From assembly GCF_039634365.2 (NCBI RefSeq), contig NZ_CP155079.2, positions 248,001 through 312,000 of the forward strand: a DNA stretch of 64,000 nucleotides. Direction: 5' to 3'. Below the pieces are notes generated by a model that saw nothing but the letters and a program-made list of their open reading frames with translations, was not told where the DNA came from and made no database searches. This document shows, piece after piece, positions 9,443-16,838 of this stretch; within the stretch, counting starts at the first letter, position 1; every line of letters starts with the position of its first letter. The position numbers and the translations under genes are program-made. This DNA comes from Mucilaginibacter sp. PAMB04168 (GTDB lineage: Bacteria; Bacteroidota; Bacteroidia; Sphingobacteriales; Sphingobacteriaceae).

Positions 9443-11155
9443 ATGAAGACTTTAAAATATTTAATTATAATCATCGCAGTTACAACTACAATTTTTGGTT
9501 GTAAGAAAGCTGACAAATTTTTAGACAGGCCTCCTTTGGATGCTCTTATAGATGGCAATTATTGGACCAGTGAAGGTAACGTAAGAACTTTTGCGTATGG
9601 CTTTTATACCACCTATTTCCCCGGATATGCCTCAGGCTTTGATTTAACTTGGGGTGGATATTTTTCGGGTGAAACCTTGAACGATGATTTTGCACCAACA
9701 ACGCCTACGGTACTAACAAGGCAAGTTCCACAAACGGGTGGTGGCTGGTCCTTTACCAATATCCGTAAAGCCAATATTTTAATAGATCGTATAAATCGTG
9801 TTCCAATGTCAACTGAGGCTAAAAATCATTGGAGAGGGGTTGGTCGTTTCTTTCGTGCAATGGAGTATGCCAGCAAGGTTAAAGCGTTTGGTGATTATCC
9901 ATTCTATAATAAAGAAATAAATGATGACGACAAGGCTGCCCTTTACAAACCACGCGATCCACGCACACTGGTAATGGACAGCGTTCTAGCCGATTTTCAA
10001 TATGCTGCTGCTAATGTTCGTGTTGTAGATGCCGCTACCGGGCCGCAAAAATTGATTGTAAACCGGGATGTGGTATTGGCATTTATGTCGCGGGTATTTC
10101 TATATGAAGGAACCTGGCAAAAATACCAGGAGAATAACACTGCAAAGGCTACCCAATACCTGGAAGCTGCAAAGTTTGCTGCTAATGAGGTAATGACCAA
10201 AGGTGGTTATACGCTTGCCGCCGATTATAGAAAGCTGTTTAACTCGCTTGATCTTTCTACTAATTCGGAAATTATTCTATACAGGAGATATCAAACCGGC
10301 TTGCTTACGCACAGCTTAAACAGTTATGTTAATAAGGAGCCACAAACCGGTGTTTCCAAAAACGCTGTTGAAGCTTATTTAGCCAGTGATGGTTTACCTA
10401 TCAGTATTTCACCCTTGTACCAGGGAGATAAGACTATTAACAATGTAATGGCTAACAGAGATCCACGTTTGCGGGCAACCATTACAAACGATATAAGGCT
10501 GCCGGGTAAAGTGGGTAATTATTCTACCTCAGGCTATTCTACCTTAAAGTTCTTAAACGAGGATATCAAGGATCTGACCAATGGCAATAGCAGCTTGAAC
10601 GACACGCAGGCACCTGTAATACGTTTGGGCGAGGTACTGATTAATTATGCCGAGGCTTGCGCCGAACTGGGTACATTAACGCAAACCGACCTGGATAATT
10701 CTGTAAATAAGCTACGCAAAAGAGCTAACATCAATATGCCTAATTTACAGGTCGTTGGTGGTTTGCCGGCTGTAAACAATGTAGTTTACAATGATCCCAA
10801 AAGAGACCCTTCTGTACCGGCCATGATATGGGAAATACGTCGTGAACGCAGGGTTGAACTGATGATGGAGGGTTTCAGGAACAGTGACTTACGCAGGTGG
10901 AAAAAATATGAATACCTGGATACCCAAGCTAATCCTGATATTAATTTAGGTGCATGGATAAATAAGGCTGATTATCCTGGCACTACTGTAACCATCCAGA
11001 ACAACGCAACCCAGGGATATATTATTCCTGCGCCAAGGGCCGAAACGCAGCGGATATTTAATGATCCGCGGGTATATTTAAGTCCGTTGCCAATAGATCA
11101 GATCAAACTTTATAAAGATCAAGGTGTGGATTTAAAGCAAAATCCAGGCTGGTAA
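9443..11155 (+). CDS. SusD/RagB-type glycan-binding outer-membrane lipoprotein, PUL 1
   Basis: A 570-residue lipoprotein with a type II signal peptide (TTTIFGC, Cys20 as lipidation site) followed by KKADKFLDRPPLD. The conserved SusD region WEIRRERRVELMMEGFRNSDLRRW (about residues 470-490) and the alpha-helical TPR-like middle are present. SusD proteins form the lid over SusC and bind the glycan at the cell surface. The pair with the SusC gene upstream is complete, and a clean terminator follows at 11169, so SusC and SusD end one transcript segment while the two enzymes behind it may depend on read-through or on their own promoter. Confidence 0.95.
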   Translation: MKTLKYLIIIIAVTTTIFGCKKADKFLDRPPLDALIDGNYWTSEGNVRTFAYGFYTTYFPGYASGFDLTWGGYFSGETLNDDFAPTTPTVLTRQVPQTGGGWSFTNIRKANILIDRINRVPMSTEAKNHWRGVGRFFRAMEYASKVKAFGDYPFYNKEINDDDKAALYKPRDPRTLVMDSVLADFQYAAANVRVVDAATGPQKLIVNRDVVLAFMSRVFLYEGTWQKYQENNTAKATQYLEAAKFAANEVMTKGGYTLAADYRKLFNSLDLSTNSEIILYRRYQTGLLTHSLNSYVNKEPQTGVSKNAVEAYLASDGLPISISPLYQGDKTINNVMANRDPRLRATITNDIRLPGKVGNYSTSGYSTLKFLNEDIKDLTNGNSSLNDTQAPVIRLGEVLINYAEACAELGTLTQTDLDNSVNKLRKRANINMPNLQVVGGLPAVNNVVYNDPKRDPSVPAMIWEIRRERRVELMMEGFRNSDLRRWKKYEYLDTQANPDINLGAWINKADYPGTTVTIQNNATQGYIIPAPRAETQRIFNDPRVYLSPLPIDQIKLYKDQGVDLKQNPGW

Positions 11156-11168
11156 ATACAGTTATTTT

Positions 11169-11207
11169 AAAACCCTTCATGGCCAATACCATGAAGGGTT
11201 TTCTTTA
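11169..11207 (+). terminator. Hairpin after susD of PUL 1
   Basis: A 14-bp perfect stem, AAAACCCTTCATGG with its complement, around a six-base loop (CCAATA), followed by TTTTCTTT. It lies in the 67 bases between susD and the GHL10 gene. Within a PUL such hairpins often act as partial terminators that set the ratio of transporter to enzyme mRNA. Confidence 0.85.
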
Positions 11208-11222
11208 TAAAAACATTATACT

Positions 11223-12737
11223 ATGAGACTATTGCCATGCCTCACTTTAGCTCTATTATTGGGGCTTTTCATTATACCAAACATAACTAACGCACAAACT
11301 CCTCCAAAACGCGAATTTAGGGGCGTATGGATAGCCACGGTTCAGAATATTGATTGGCCCAGCAAGCGCGGATTGGCATCGGGCGTACAGCAGCAAGAAC
11401 TTGTGCAGATTTTAAATGAGCATGAAAAAAGCGGCATTAATGCTATTATGTTGCAAATACGACCGTCGGCCGATGCTTTATACGCAAACAGCAAAGAGCC
11501 CTGGAGCTTGTTCCTTGCTGGCAAACCGGGCCTTGCACCACAACCGTTTTATGATCCGTTAAAGTTTGCAATAGATGAAGCCCACAAAAGGGCTATGGAA
11601 TTGCATGCCTGGTTTAATCCGTACCGTGCTACCAATGATCTGGCCGATTCAAATGTTAGCGCCAATCATATTACCCGTACACATCCGGAATGGTTTTTTA
11701 CTTACGGGAGCAAAAAGTACTTTAACCCCGGTTTACCAGAAGTTCGGAAGTACATCATCAGCATAATTATGGATGTGGTACATCGCTATGATATAGATGG
11801 GGTACATTTCGATGATTATTTTTACCCGTACCCGGGTAAGGATAAATTGCCTGATACAACTACCTATGCACAATACGGAACAGGTTTTAATGACATTAAC
11901 GATTGGCGACGCCATAATGTCGATACCCTTATCCATGTTTTATCGGACAGTATTCATGCCGCTAAAAAGCATGTTAAATTTGGCATAAGTCCATTTGGCA
12001 TATGGCGTAATTTAAAGGACGATCCTAATGGGTCGGTATCTAACGGCCTTTCGGGTTATAGCGCATTATATGCTGATGCCCGTAGATGGACGCAGGCCGG
12101 ATGGGTCGATTACGTGAACCCGCAAATTTATTTTCCGTTTTACTACCCGGCTGCACCATACGAAAAGCTGTTGGAATGGTGGAGCAACAACGCCTTTAAT
12201 AAGCATGTATATATTGGGCAGGCCGTATACCGTGCTATGGAAAATCGCGAGGGCTGGCGTGACAAGCAGCAATTACCTAACCAGGTAAGGGCATTACGTA
12301 AAAATGCCCGGGTTCAGGGAAGCGTATACTTCAGTTCAAAATCGGTTACCGATAACCTTGCCGGATTTCAAGACTCTTTACGCGCCAATTTTTACAAGTA
12401 CCCTGCTTTGCTTCCTCAAATGATTTGGTTGGGCGAATCGGTACCAATGGCACCTAGCGGCTTGAAGGCAGTCTATAGTAATAGTAAAGCACAGTTAACC
12501 TGGCAATACAGCAAAAGACCGGCAAATGTATATGGCTATGTAATTTACCGTTTTAAAGCAGGCGAAAAGGTAGATATTTATAAACCGCAAAACATTATCA
12601 AGATCAGTTTTGATAAAACCTTGCGATCTTATACTGACACAACCGCTTCCAATGGTTGCAAGTATGTTGTTACTGCTCTCGATCGCCTTAAAAATGAAGG
12701 TTATCCAAGCAAACCAGCTGTACTCAAAATAAGATAA
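11223..12737 (+). CDS. Secreted GHL10 hydrolase (DUF187, DigH/YngK-like)
   Basis: A 504-residue protein with a signal peptide (to about residue 24, TNAQ). The DUF187 domain starts at KREFRGVWIATVQNIDWPS and continues with SGINAIMLQIRPSADALY, ELHAWFNPYRA, HPEWFFTYGSKKYFNPG, and DGVHFDDYFYPYP, a typical beta/alpha barrel carboxylate region. A fibronectin-III-like domain fills about residues 405-504. E. coli DigH (YddW), of this family, cleaves glycan strands of peptidoglycan that have lost their peptides. Next to a NamZ-like enzyme this supports denuded peptidoglycan as substrate. The enzyme could cut long strands at the surface or in the periplasm; which one is not determined. Confidence 0.85.
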   Translation: MRLLPCLTLALLLGLFIIPNITNAQTPPKREFRGVWIATVQNIDWPSKRGLASGVQQQELVQILNEHEKSGINAIMLQIRPSADALYANSKEPWSLFLAGKPGLAPQPFYDPLKFAIDEAHKRAMELHAWFNPYRATNDLADSNVSANHITRTHPEWFFTYGSKKYFNPGLPEVRKYIISIIMDVVHRYDIDGVHFDDYFYPYPGKDKLPDTTTYAQYGTGFNDINDWRRHNVDTLIHVLSDSIHAAKKHVKFGISPFGIWRNLKDDPNGSVSNGLSGYSALYADARRWTQAGWVDYVNPQIYFPFYYPAAPYEKLLEWWSNNAFNKHVYIGQAVYRAMENREGWRDKQQLPNQVRALRKNARVQGSVYFSSKSVTDNLAGFQDSLRANFYKYPALLPQMIWLGESVPMAPSGLKAVYSNSKAQLTWQYSKRPANVYGYVIYRFKAGEKVDIYKPQNIIKISFDKTLRSYTDTTASNGCKYVVTALDRLKNEGYPSKPAVLKIR

Positions 12738-12762
12738 ACACGCTCTCATCTAAGATATTGAT

Positions 12763-14607
12763 ATGAATAAAAAGCTAATTCCGTTTTTATACTTCTTACT
12801 GTTAGTAAGTATTGCAAATGCACAGTCATTTAAATTTGCCTTTGTTTCTGATACGCATATTGGTAACCAAACAGCGGCCGAAGATCTGCGCAGGACCGTT
12901 AAGGATATTAACGCCAATGATGAGCTTAAATTTGTGGTGATAACGGGTGATATTACAGAATTCGGAGCCGACGCTGAACTAGCCTTAGCTAAACAAATTT
13001 TGGATAGCTTGAATAAAAAATGGTACATCATTCCGGGCAATCATGATGCAAATTGGTCGGAGAGTGGCAGTAACACTTTTCGCCGGGTGTTTGGTGCCGA
13101 AACTTTTGCTTTTAATTATGGAGGATACTTGTTTACGGGCGCAAGTTCGGGTCCGAATATGCGGATGGGGCCGGGCCAGGTACCGCGTGAAAATATTGTA
13201 TGGCTCGATTCGGTTTTAAAAAGCACACCAGCGCAAACACCTGTAGTGTACCTGAACCATTACCCCCAAGACTCTGCCCAAAATAACTGGTACAACGTAA
13301 TAGACAGGTTAAAAAAGAAAAACGTACAACTTATTTTATGCGGGCACGGTCATCAAAACCACCAATATACCTTTGATGGTATTCCTGGTGTTATGGGTCG
13401 GTCTAACCTGCGGGCTAAAGACAGCATTGGAGGATATAACATTGTTACTTTTGATAATAACACAGCGTATTTCGAAGAACGTAAGCCAATAATAAAGGCT
13501 AATAAGCCTTGGGCAAAAGTGGCCTTAATGCAAAGGGCGTTCGATAAGGACACTGCCCGCTATTATAGGCCTTCCTACGCCGTAAATCAAAAACTAACAA
13601 GGGTAAAGCCGGTATGGACCTATCAAGATCAAAGTGATATAGGCTCGGGCATGGCTATACATAAAAACGCAATTATACTAACCGATACCAAAGGGCTAAT
13701 TTATGCTTTGAACAAGGATAACGGGAAGCGCTTATGGTCTTATGCAACTCAAGGAAAAATTTACTCTACACCGGCGGTTTCCGGAAATTATGTTGTTGCC
13801 GGATCCTCTGATCAGAACGTTTACTGCCTGTCGGCCATTACCGGTAAATTAGTTTGGAAAGCACAGGCCGAAAAGGCTATTGTAGCTTCGCCTGTAATTA
13901 AGGATAATGTTGTTTTTATAGGTGCTTCAGATGGTCATTTTAGAGCCATCTACTTAAATAACGGAAAGCTGAAGTGGGATTATAACGAAGTGAAGGGCTT
14001 TGTGGTAACCAAGCCACTAATTTACAAGAACATCATCTACTTCGGATGCTGGGCTAACGACTTTTACGCTTTAGACGTAAACTCCGGCAAGTTGATCTGG
14101 AAATGGAACAATGGCTCTGGCAACCGTATGTTTTCGCCCGCGGCATGTTACCCGGTTGCTGCTAACGGCAGGGTTTTCATTGTAGCGCCCGATCGCTACA
14201 TGACAGCGTTCGATGCTTCAACAGGTAGAGTAATATGGCGCAAACAAGACCCGAAATTAAGAGTGAGGGAGTCGATGGGTATTTCTGCTGATAGTTCCCT
14301 CATTTACGTAAAAACAATGGATGGTAACCTACTAGGCATTTCGCCTGTTGCCGATTCAATGCATGTAGCTTGGAAGTCAACTTTGCAATTACCATACGAG
14401 CTTTGCCCTTCGGCTATAGTAGAATACCAAGGCGTTGTTTTTGTGCCAACACATTCGGGTATAGTATATGGTGTTGATCGTAATAGCGGCCAAACCCTTT
14501 GGAAATACAAAGTTTCTAATTGTTTGGTGAATACAGTTTTACCGCTAAACAGTAAAGTATACGTTAGTACTACAGATGGTGCTGTTGCTTGCCTGGGTAA
14601 GCAGTAG
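12763..14607 (+). CDS. Secreted calcineurin-like metallophosphoesterase fused to a PQQ-type beta-propeller
   Basis: A 614-residue protein with a signal peptide (to about residue 20, ANAQ). The N-terminal half carries the metal-ligand motifs of calcineurin-like phosphoesterases in order: SDTHIGN, VITGDITEFGAD, IIPGNHDANW, YLNHYPQD and LCGHGHQN. From about residue 280 to the end it carries repeated PQQ/WD40-like blades, such as GLIYALNKDNGKRLWSY, NVYCLSAITGKLVWKA and DFYALDVNSGKLIWKW. The propeller may bind a glycan or a partner. It follows the GHL10 gene by 25 bases and closes the run. Together with the phosphodiester glycosidase at the other end it suggests that the target carries phosphate. 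Domain identity is firm; substrate is not known. Confidence 0.88.
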   Translation: MNKKLIPFLYFLLLVSIANAQSFKFAFVSDTHIGNQTAAEDLRRTVKDINANDELKFVVITGDITEFGADAELALAKQILDSLNKKWYIIPGNHDANWSESGSNTFRRVFGAETFAFNYGGYLFTGASSGPNMRMGPGQVPRENIVWLDSVLKSTPAQTPVVYLNHYPQDSAQNNWYNVIDRLKKKNVQLILCGHGHQNHQYTFDGIPGVMGRSNLRAKDSIGGYNIVTFDNNTAYFEERKPIIKANKPWAKVALMQRAFDKDTARYYRPSYAVNQKLTRVKPVWTYQDQSDIGSGMAIHKNAIILTDTKGLIYALNKDNGKRLWSYATQGKIYSTPAVSGNYVVAGSSDQNVYCLSAITGKLVWKAQAEKAIVASPVIKDNVVFIGASDGHFRAIYLNNGKLKWDYNEVKGFVVTKPLIYKNIIYFGCWANDFYALDVNSGKLIWKWNNGSGNRMFSPAACYPVAANGRVFIVAPDRYMTAFDASTGRVIWRKQDPKLRVRESMGISADSSLIYVKTMDGNLLGISPVADSMHVAWKSTLQLPYELCPSAIVEYQGVVFVPTHSGIVYGVDRNSGQTLWKYKVSNCLVNTVLPLNSKVYVSTTDGAVACLGKQ

Positions 14608-14613
14608 TGTCCT

Positions 14614-14649
14614 TCTCGCTATGGTATTATATATAATGCCATAGCGAGA
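14614..14649. terminator. Strong hairpin after PUL 1
   Basis: The arms TCTCGCTATGG and CCATAGCGAGA pair perfectly, extended inward by G-T and A-T pairs to a small loop. It lies seven bases after the stop codon of the phosphoesterase gene. There is no run of T after it, so it may protect the mRNA 3' end rather than terminate by itself. Confidence 0.6.
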
Positions 14650-14837
14650 TAATTAAAACACTGCACATAGCCTAGCTTTTGGGGATTGTTGAAAAGATAA
14701 AGATGATCGAAACACGATCATTCGAAATGCTGAAAGGCACGGTCAATTTAATATTTTACATAAATGTAGTTTTCATGCTACGTACCGTATTAACAAAAAG
14801 AGCGAGCAGGTGTTATACTATTGTATACTAATTGCTT

Positions 14838-15437
14838 ATGCTGCTTAAATTGCTCCTGTTTTTATTTTTAGCATCCGTTGAGTTTTCGTGTTTTGCACAA
14901 GCGAAACTTGATTTGGAAAAACTCACCTTTAAAGAAGACCCAAGGATTCTTGTTAAGAACCATAAAAAGTCTGCCGACCCTACAGAGCCTTTAACGTCTT
15001 TACCCGCCTATACTACGTATGATATTGCCGGCTATCATTTCGGTCCGGCCAATCTTACCGAGCATTGTTTCGTTTCATTTTTGCTAAACTCTATTAAGGA
15101 AAAAAAACTGGTTGGTGTTATTATTGGCTTCGAAACGGACGCCGCGTCAAAGGCTATAAATAAATATGTATTTGCGAAATATGGAAAGCCCGTTGTGCTC
15201 GAAGCTGAAACACAAAAGAAAGACAAAAACAAAAAACCTTATCTAAGTGGTTCTGCCTACATGTGGAAAAATATTAAACCACAAATAACATTATTCTTAT
15301 CTAAAACCTATATGGTTGAAGATGGAAAGCCGGTTGAAAACACAGACTTGGTGCTGATTAATAACAACGTAAAACCAAGCTATGAAACCAATTTCAAAAC
15401 GGTGTTAGATAGGGTGATTAAAACCTATACACCGTAA
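14838..15437 (+). CDS. Secreted or periplasmic protein of unknown function
   Basis: I do not recognise this 199-residue protein. An upstream TTG at 14832 is in frame, but the ATG at 14838 gives a compact signal peptide (LLLFLFLASVEFSCFAQ) and is preferred. The Cys followed by Phe near the cleavage site is not a good lipobox, so a soluble periplasmic protein is more likely than a lipoprotein. The mature part is lysine-rich, with KEKKLVGVIIGFE and KYGKPVVLEAE suggesting an alpha/beta domain, and it has no Cys pair or metal motif. It stands alone, separated from PUL 1 by a hairpin and convergent with the AraC regulator gene, so its context gives no clear function. Confidence 0.65.
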   Translation: MLLKLLLFLFLASVEFSCFAQAKLDLEKLTFKEDPRILVKNHKKSADPTEPLTSLPAYTTYDIAGYHFGPANLTEHCFVSFLLNSIKEKKLVGVIIGFETDAASKAINKYVFAKYGKPVVLEAETQKKDKNKKPYLSGSAYMWKNIKPQITLFLSKTYMVEDGKPVENTDLVLINNNVKPSYETNFKTVLDRVIKTYTP

Positions 15438-15493
15438 GATAATACTGCAATTAAATGCAACTGTACTCAGCAATCACGAAATCGACACCAGCG

Positions 15494-16393
15494 TCAGGCA
15501 GTCTTTTTCTGTGATTTGTATTTAGCAGGAGAAATTCCCATCAGTTTCCGGAACAGGCGCGAATAATAATACTGATCTACAAACCCAATTTCATTACAAA
15601 TCTCTTTTATCTTGCGGTCACTAAAATACAGGTACTGGCAGGATAACTGGATTTTCAACTGATTGAAGTACTGAATAGGGCTATAGCCGGTTTTGGTTTT
15701 AAACAACCTGGTATAATGTGAAACCGAAAGATTTTGCTGTTTAGCCAAGTTGTCTACTGTAAATAGCTGCCTGATATTATCTTTCATAAAACGGATACTA
15801 TGCGTTATGGCATCATCTTCAAGAACGGCCGGATTAATTTGTTCATCATAAACGAATGATGCAATAAATTCCAGTAGCTTAATATTTATAATCTCCATTA
15901 CCAGCGGATGGTAGCTTTGCTCCAGTAGTTGGTAAATCTCATTGAATGTTTGTATTCGGTTTAAAGTATAAGGAATTGCCAGGCCATCGGTAAGTGTGCG
16001 GTTAAGGTAGCGTGTGTAAATTAAATCAGCCTTTTTGCCTTTGAAATGTATCCAGTATATCGTCCACGGGTCTTGAACCGAGCTTTGGTAATGATGAGGA
16101 ACGTTTTTAGGGATAACAAAAAATGTGTTAGGGCGCATCAAGATTTTTTGGTCTTCCAATTCAATCAGGCCCTTCCCTTCAGTACAGTACAGCAGAATAT
16201 ATTGGTTAGTGCCCAGTTTTCGCTCTCTATCATGGAAACTGGCATGAGGATAATGTCCGATTGCGGTGAGGTTCAAATCATTGATCAGCTCGTTCTTTCC
16301 AACTAACCGTTTAACATCAGGAGGAACCACAATCATCCTTTGACCAATAAATCCTTCTTTTACCTTTTTAATACTAGGGCCTGCCATCAGCAT
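15494..16393 (-). CDS. AraC-family transcriptional regulator, probable activator of PUL 2
   Basis: A 299-residue cytoplasmic protein. The N-terminal half is a cupin sensor domain (QYILLYCTEGKGLIELEDQ, FFVIPKNVPHHYQSS, WTIYWIHFKG, about residues 60-130). The C-terminal half has two helix-turn-helix motifs: FTVDNLAKQQNLSVSHYTRLFKTKTGYSP and then IKEICNEIGFVDQYYYSRLFRKLMGISPAKYK (about residues 195-292), the classic AraC signature. It is transcribed away from the SusC gene at 16839 across a 445-base shared region, so it most likely senses a cytoplasmic sugar and activates the PUL 2 genes. This matches the presence of an inner-membrane sugar porter in that PUL. Confidence 0.92.
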   Translation of the reverse strand: MLMAGPSIKKVKEGFIGQRMIVVPPDVKRLVGKNELINDLNLTAIGHYPHASFHDRERKLGTNQYILLYCTEGKGLIELEDQKILMRPNTFFVIPKNVPHHYQSSVQDPWTIYWIHFKGKKADLIYTRYLNRTLTDGLAIPYTLNRIQTFNEIYQLLEQSYHPLVMEIINIKLLEFIASFVYDEQINPAVLEDDAITHSIRFMKDNIRQLFTVDNLAKQQNLSVSHYTRLFKTKTGYSPIQYFNQLKIQLSCQYLYFSDRKIKEICNEIGFVDQYYYSRLFRKLMGISPAKYKSQKKTA

Positions 16394-16556
16394 AAATTTT
16401 TTGCAGCTAAACTCATAAATACTAAGTTATATAATCCATCTAGTTTATAGCCATAGTTTATTTAAAAAATAAATATTAGGCGTTGCCCCTTTAGGTTGTA
16501 AAGTTGAGATATTTCGTGTTAGATACACACATGTACCAATAGTTGTAATTTTTAAA

Positions 16557-16564
16557 CAAAAGTA
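16557..16564 (-). promoter_or_regulatory. Candidate -7 box for the AraC-family gene
   Basis: Read on the minus strand the bases are TACTTTTG, a full match to TAnnTTTG. A weak -33 candidate (TTTA) lies about 19 bases upstream. The implied 5' leader is about 155 bases. Support is from consensus only. Confidence 0.3.
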
Positions 16565-16600
16565 TCAATACATAATAATTACTAAATCTTATTAAAAGGG

Positions 16601-16626
16601 GCAGTCTTACTCGGGTAAGTGACTGC
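16601..16626 (+). other. Hairpin in the susC leader, PUL 2
   Basis: GCAGT and ACTGC form the outer stem and CTTAC and GTAAG the inner stem around a TCGG loop, with a two-base bulge. It is followed by a TGCAGCTGCA palindrome. Whether it acts as RNA structure or as a DNA operator cannot be told from sequence. Confidence 0.4.
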
Positions 16627-16760
16627 AGCTGCACAAATACAGTAAGCATATATGGTAAAATAATCCATCATTAAGGAGCTCTTATCCATTTTTTATTGCG
16701 CTAATACCGAATACATTTAGCCTGCCAATTTAACCTACGATGTTTAAAGATACTTAAGAC

Positions 16761-16799
16761 TGTTGCAGCTAAGCAATCGGTGATTTGCTTTATGCAACA
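16761..16799 (+). other. Long hairpin just upstream of susC, PUL 2
   Basis: The outer stem TGTTGCA/TGCAACA (7 bp) and the inner stem AAGCAATC/GATTTGCTT (8 bp with one bulged T) enclose a three-base loop, with a small internal loop between them. It ends 39 bases before the ATG. The position suggests a structured 5' leader that could affect translation or RNA stability. Its core GCAATC-GATTTGC resembles the core of the 38-bp palindrome in front of the xylan susC gene. Confidence 0.5.
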
Positions 16800-16838
16800 C
16801 ACCAGTTTTAAACCAATTAAAAATTTGAACCCATTATT

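Larger units (their letters stand above)
16394..16838. promoter_or_regulatory. Divergent regulatory region between araC and susC of PUL 2
   Basis: No gene is supported. On the minus strand a TACTTTTG box (16557-16564) fits the -7 consensus and could serve the AraC gene. Two hairpins lie in the susC leader: 16601-16626 and 16761-16799, the latter ending 39 bases before the susC start. A TGCAGCTGCA palindrome at 16623-16632 overlaps the first. No convincing forward -33/-7 pair was found; TACATTTA at 16712-16719 is a near match only. Confidence 0.5.

Noticed and set aside
16712..16719. TACATTTA as -7 box for susC of PUL 2
   Set aside because: The last base deviates from TAnnTTTG and no -33 element lies at a proper distance.
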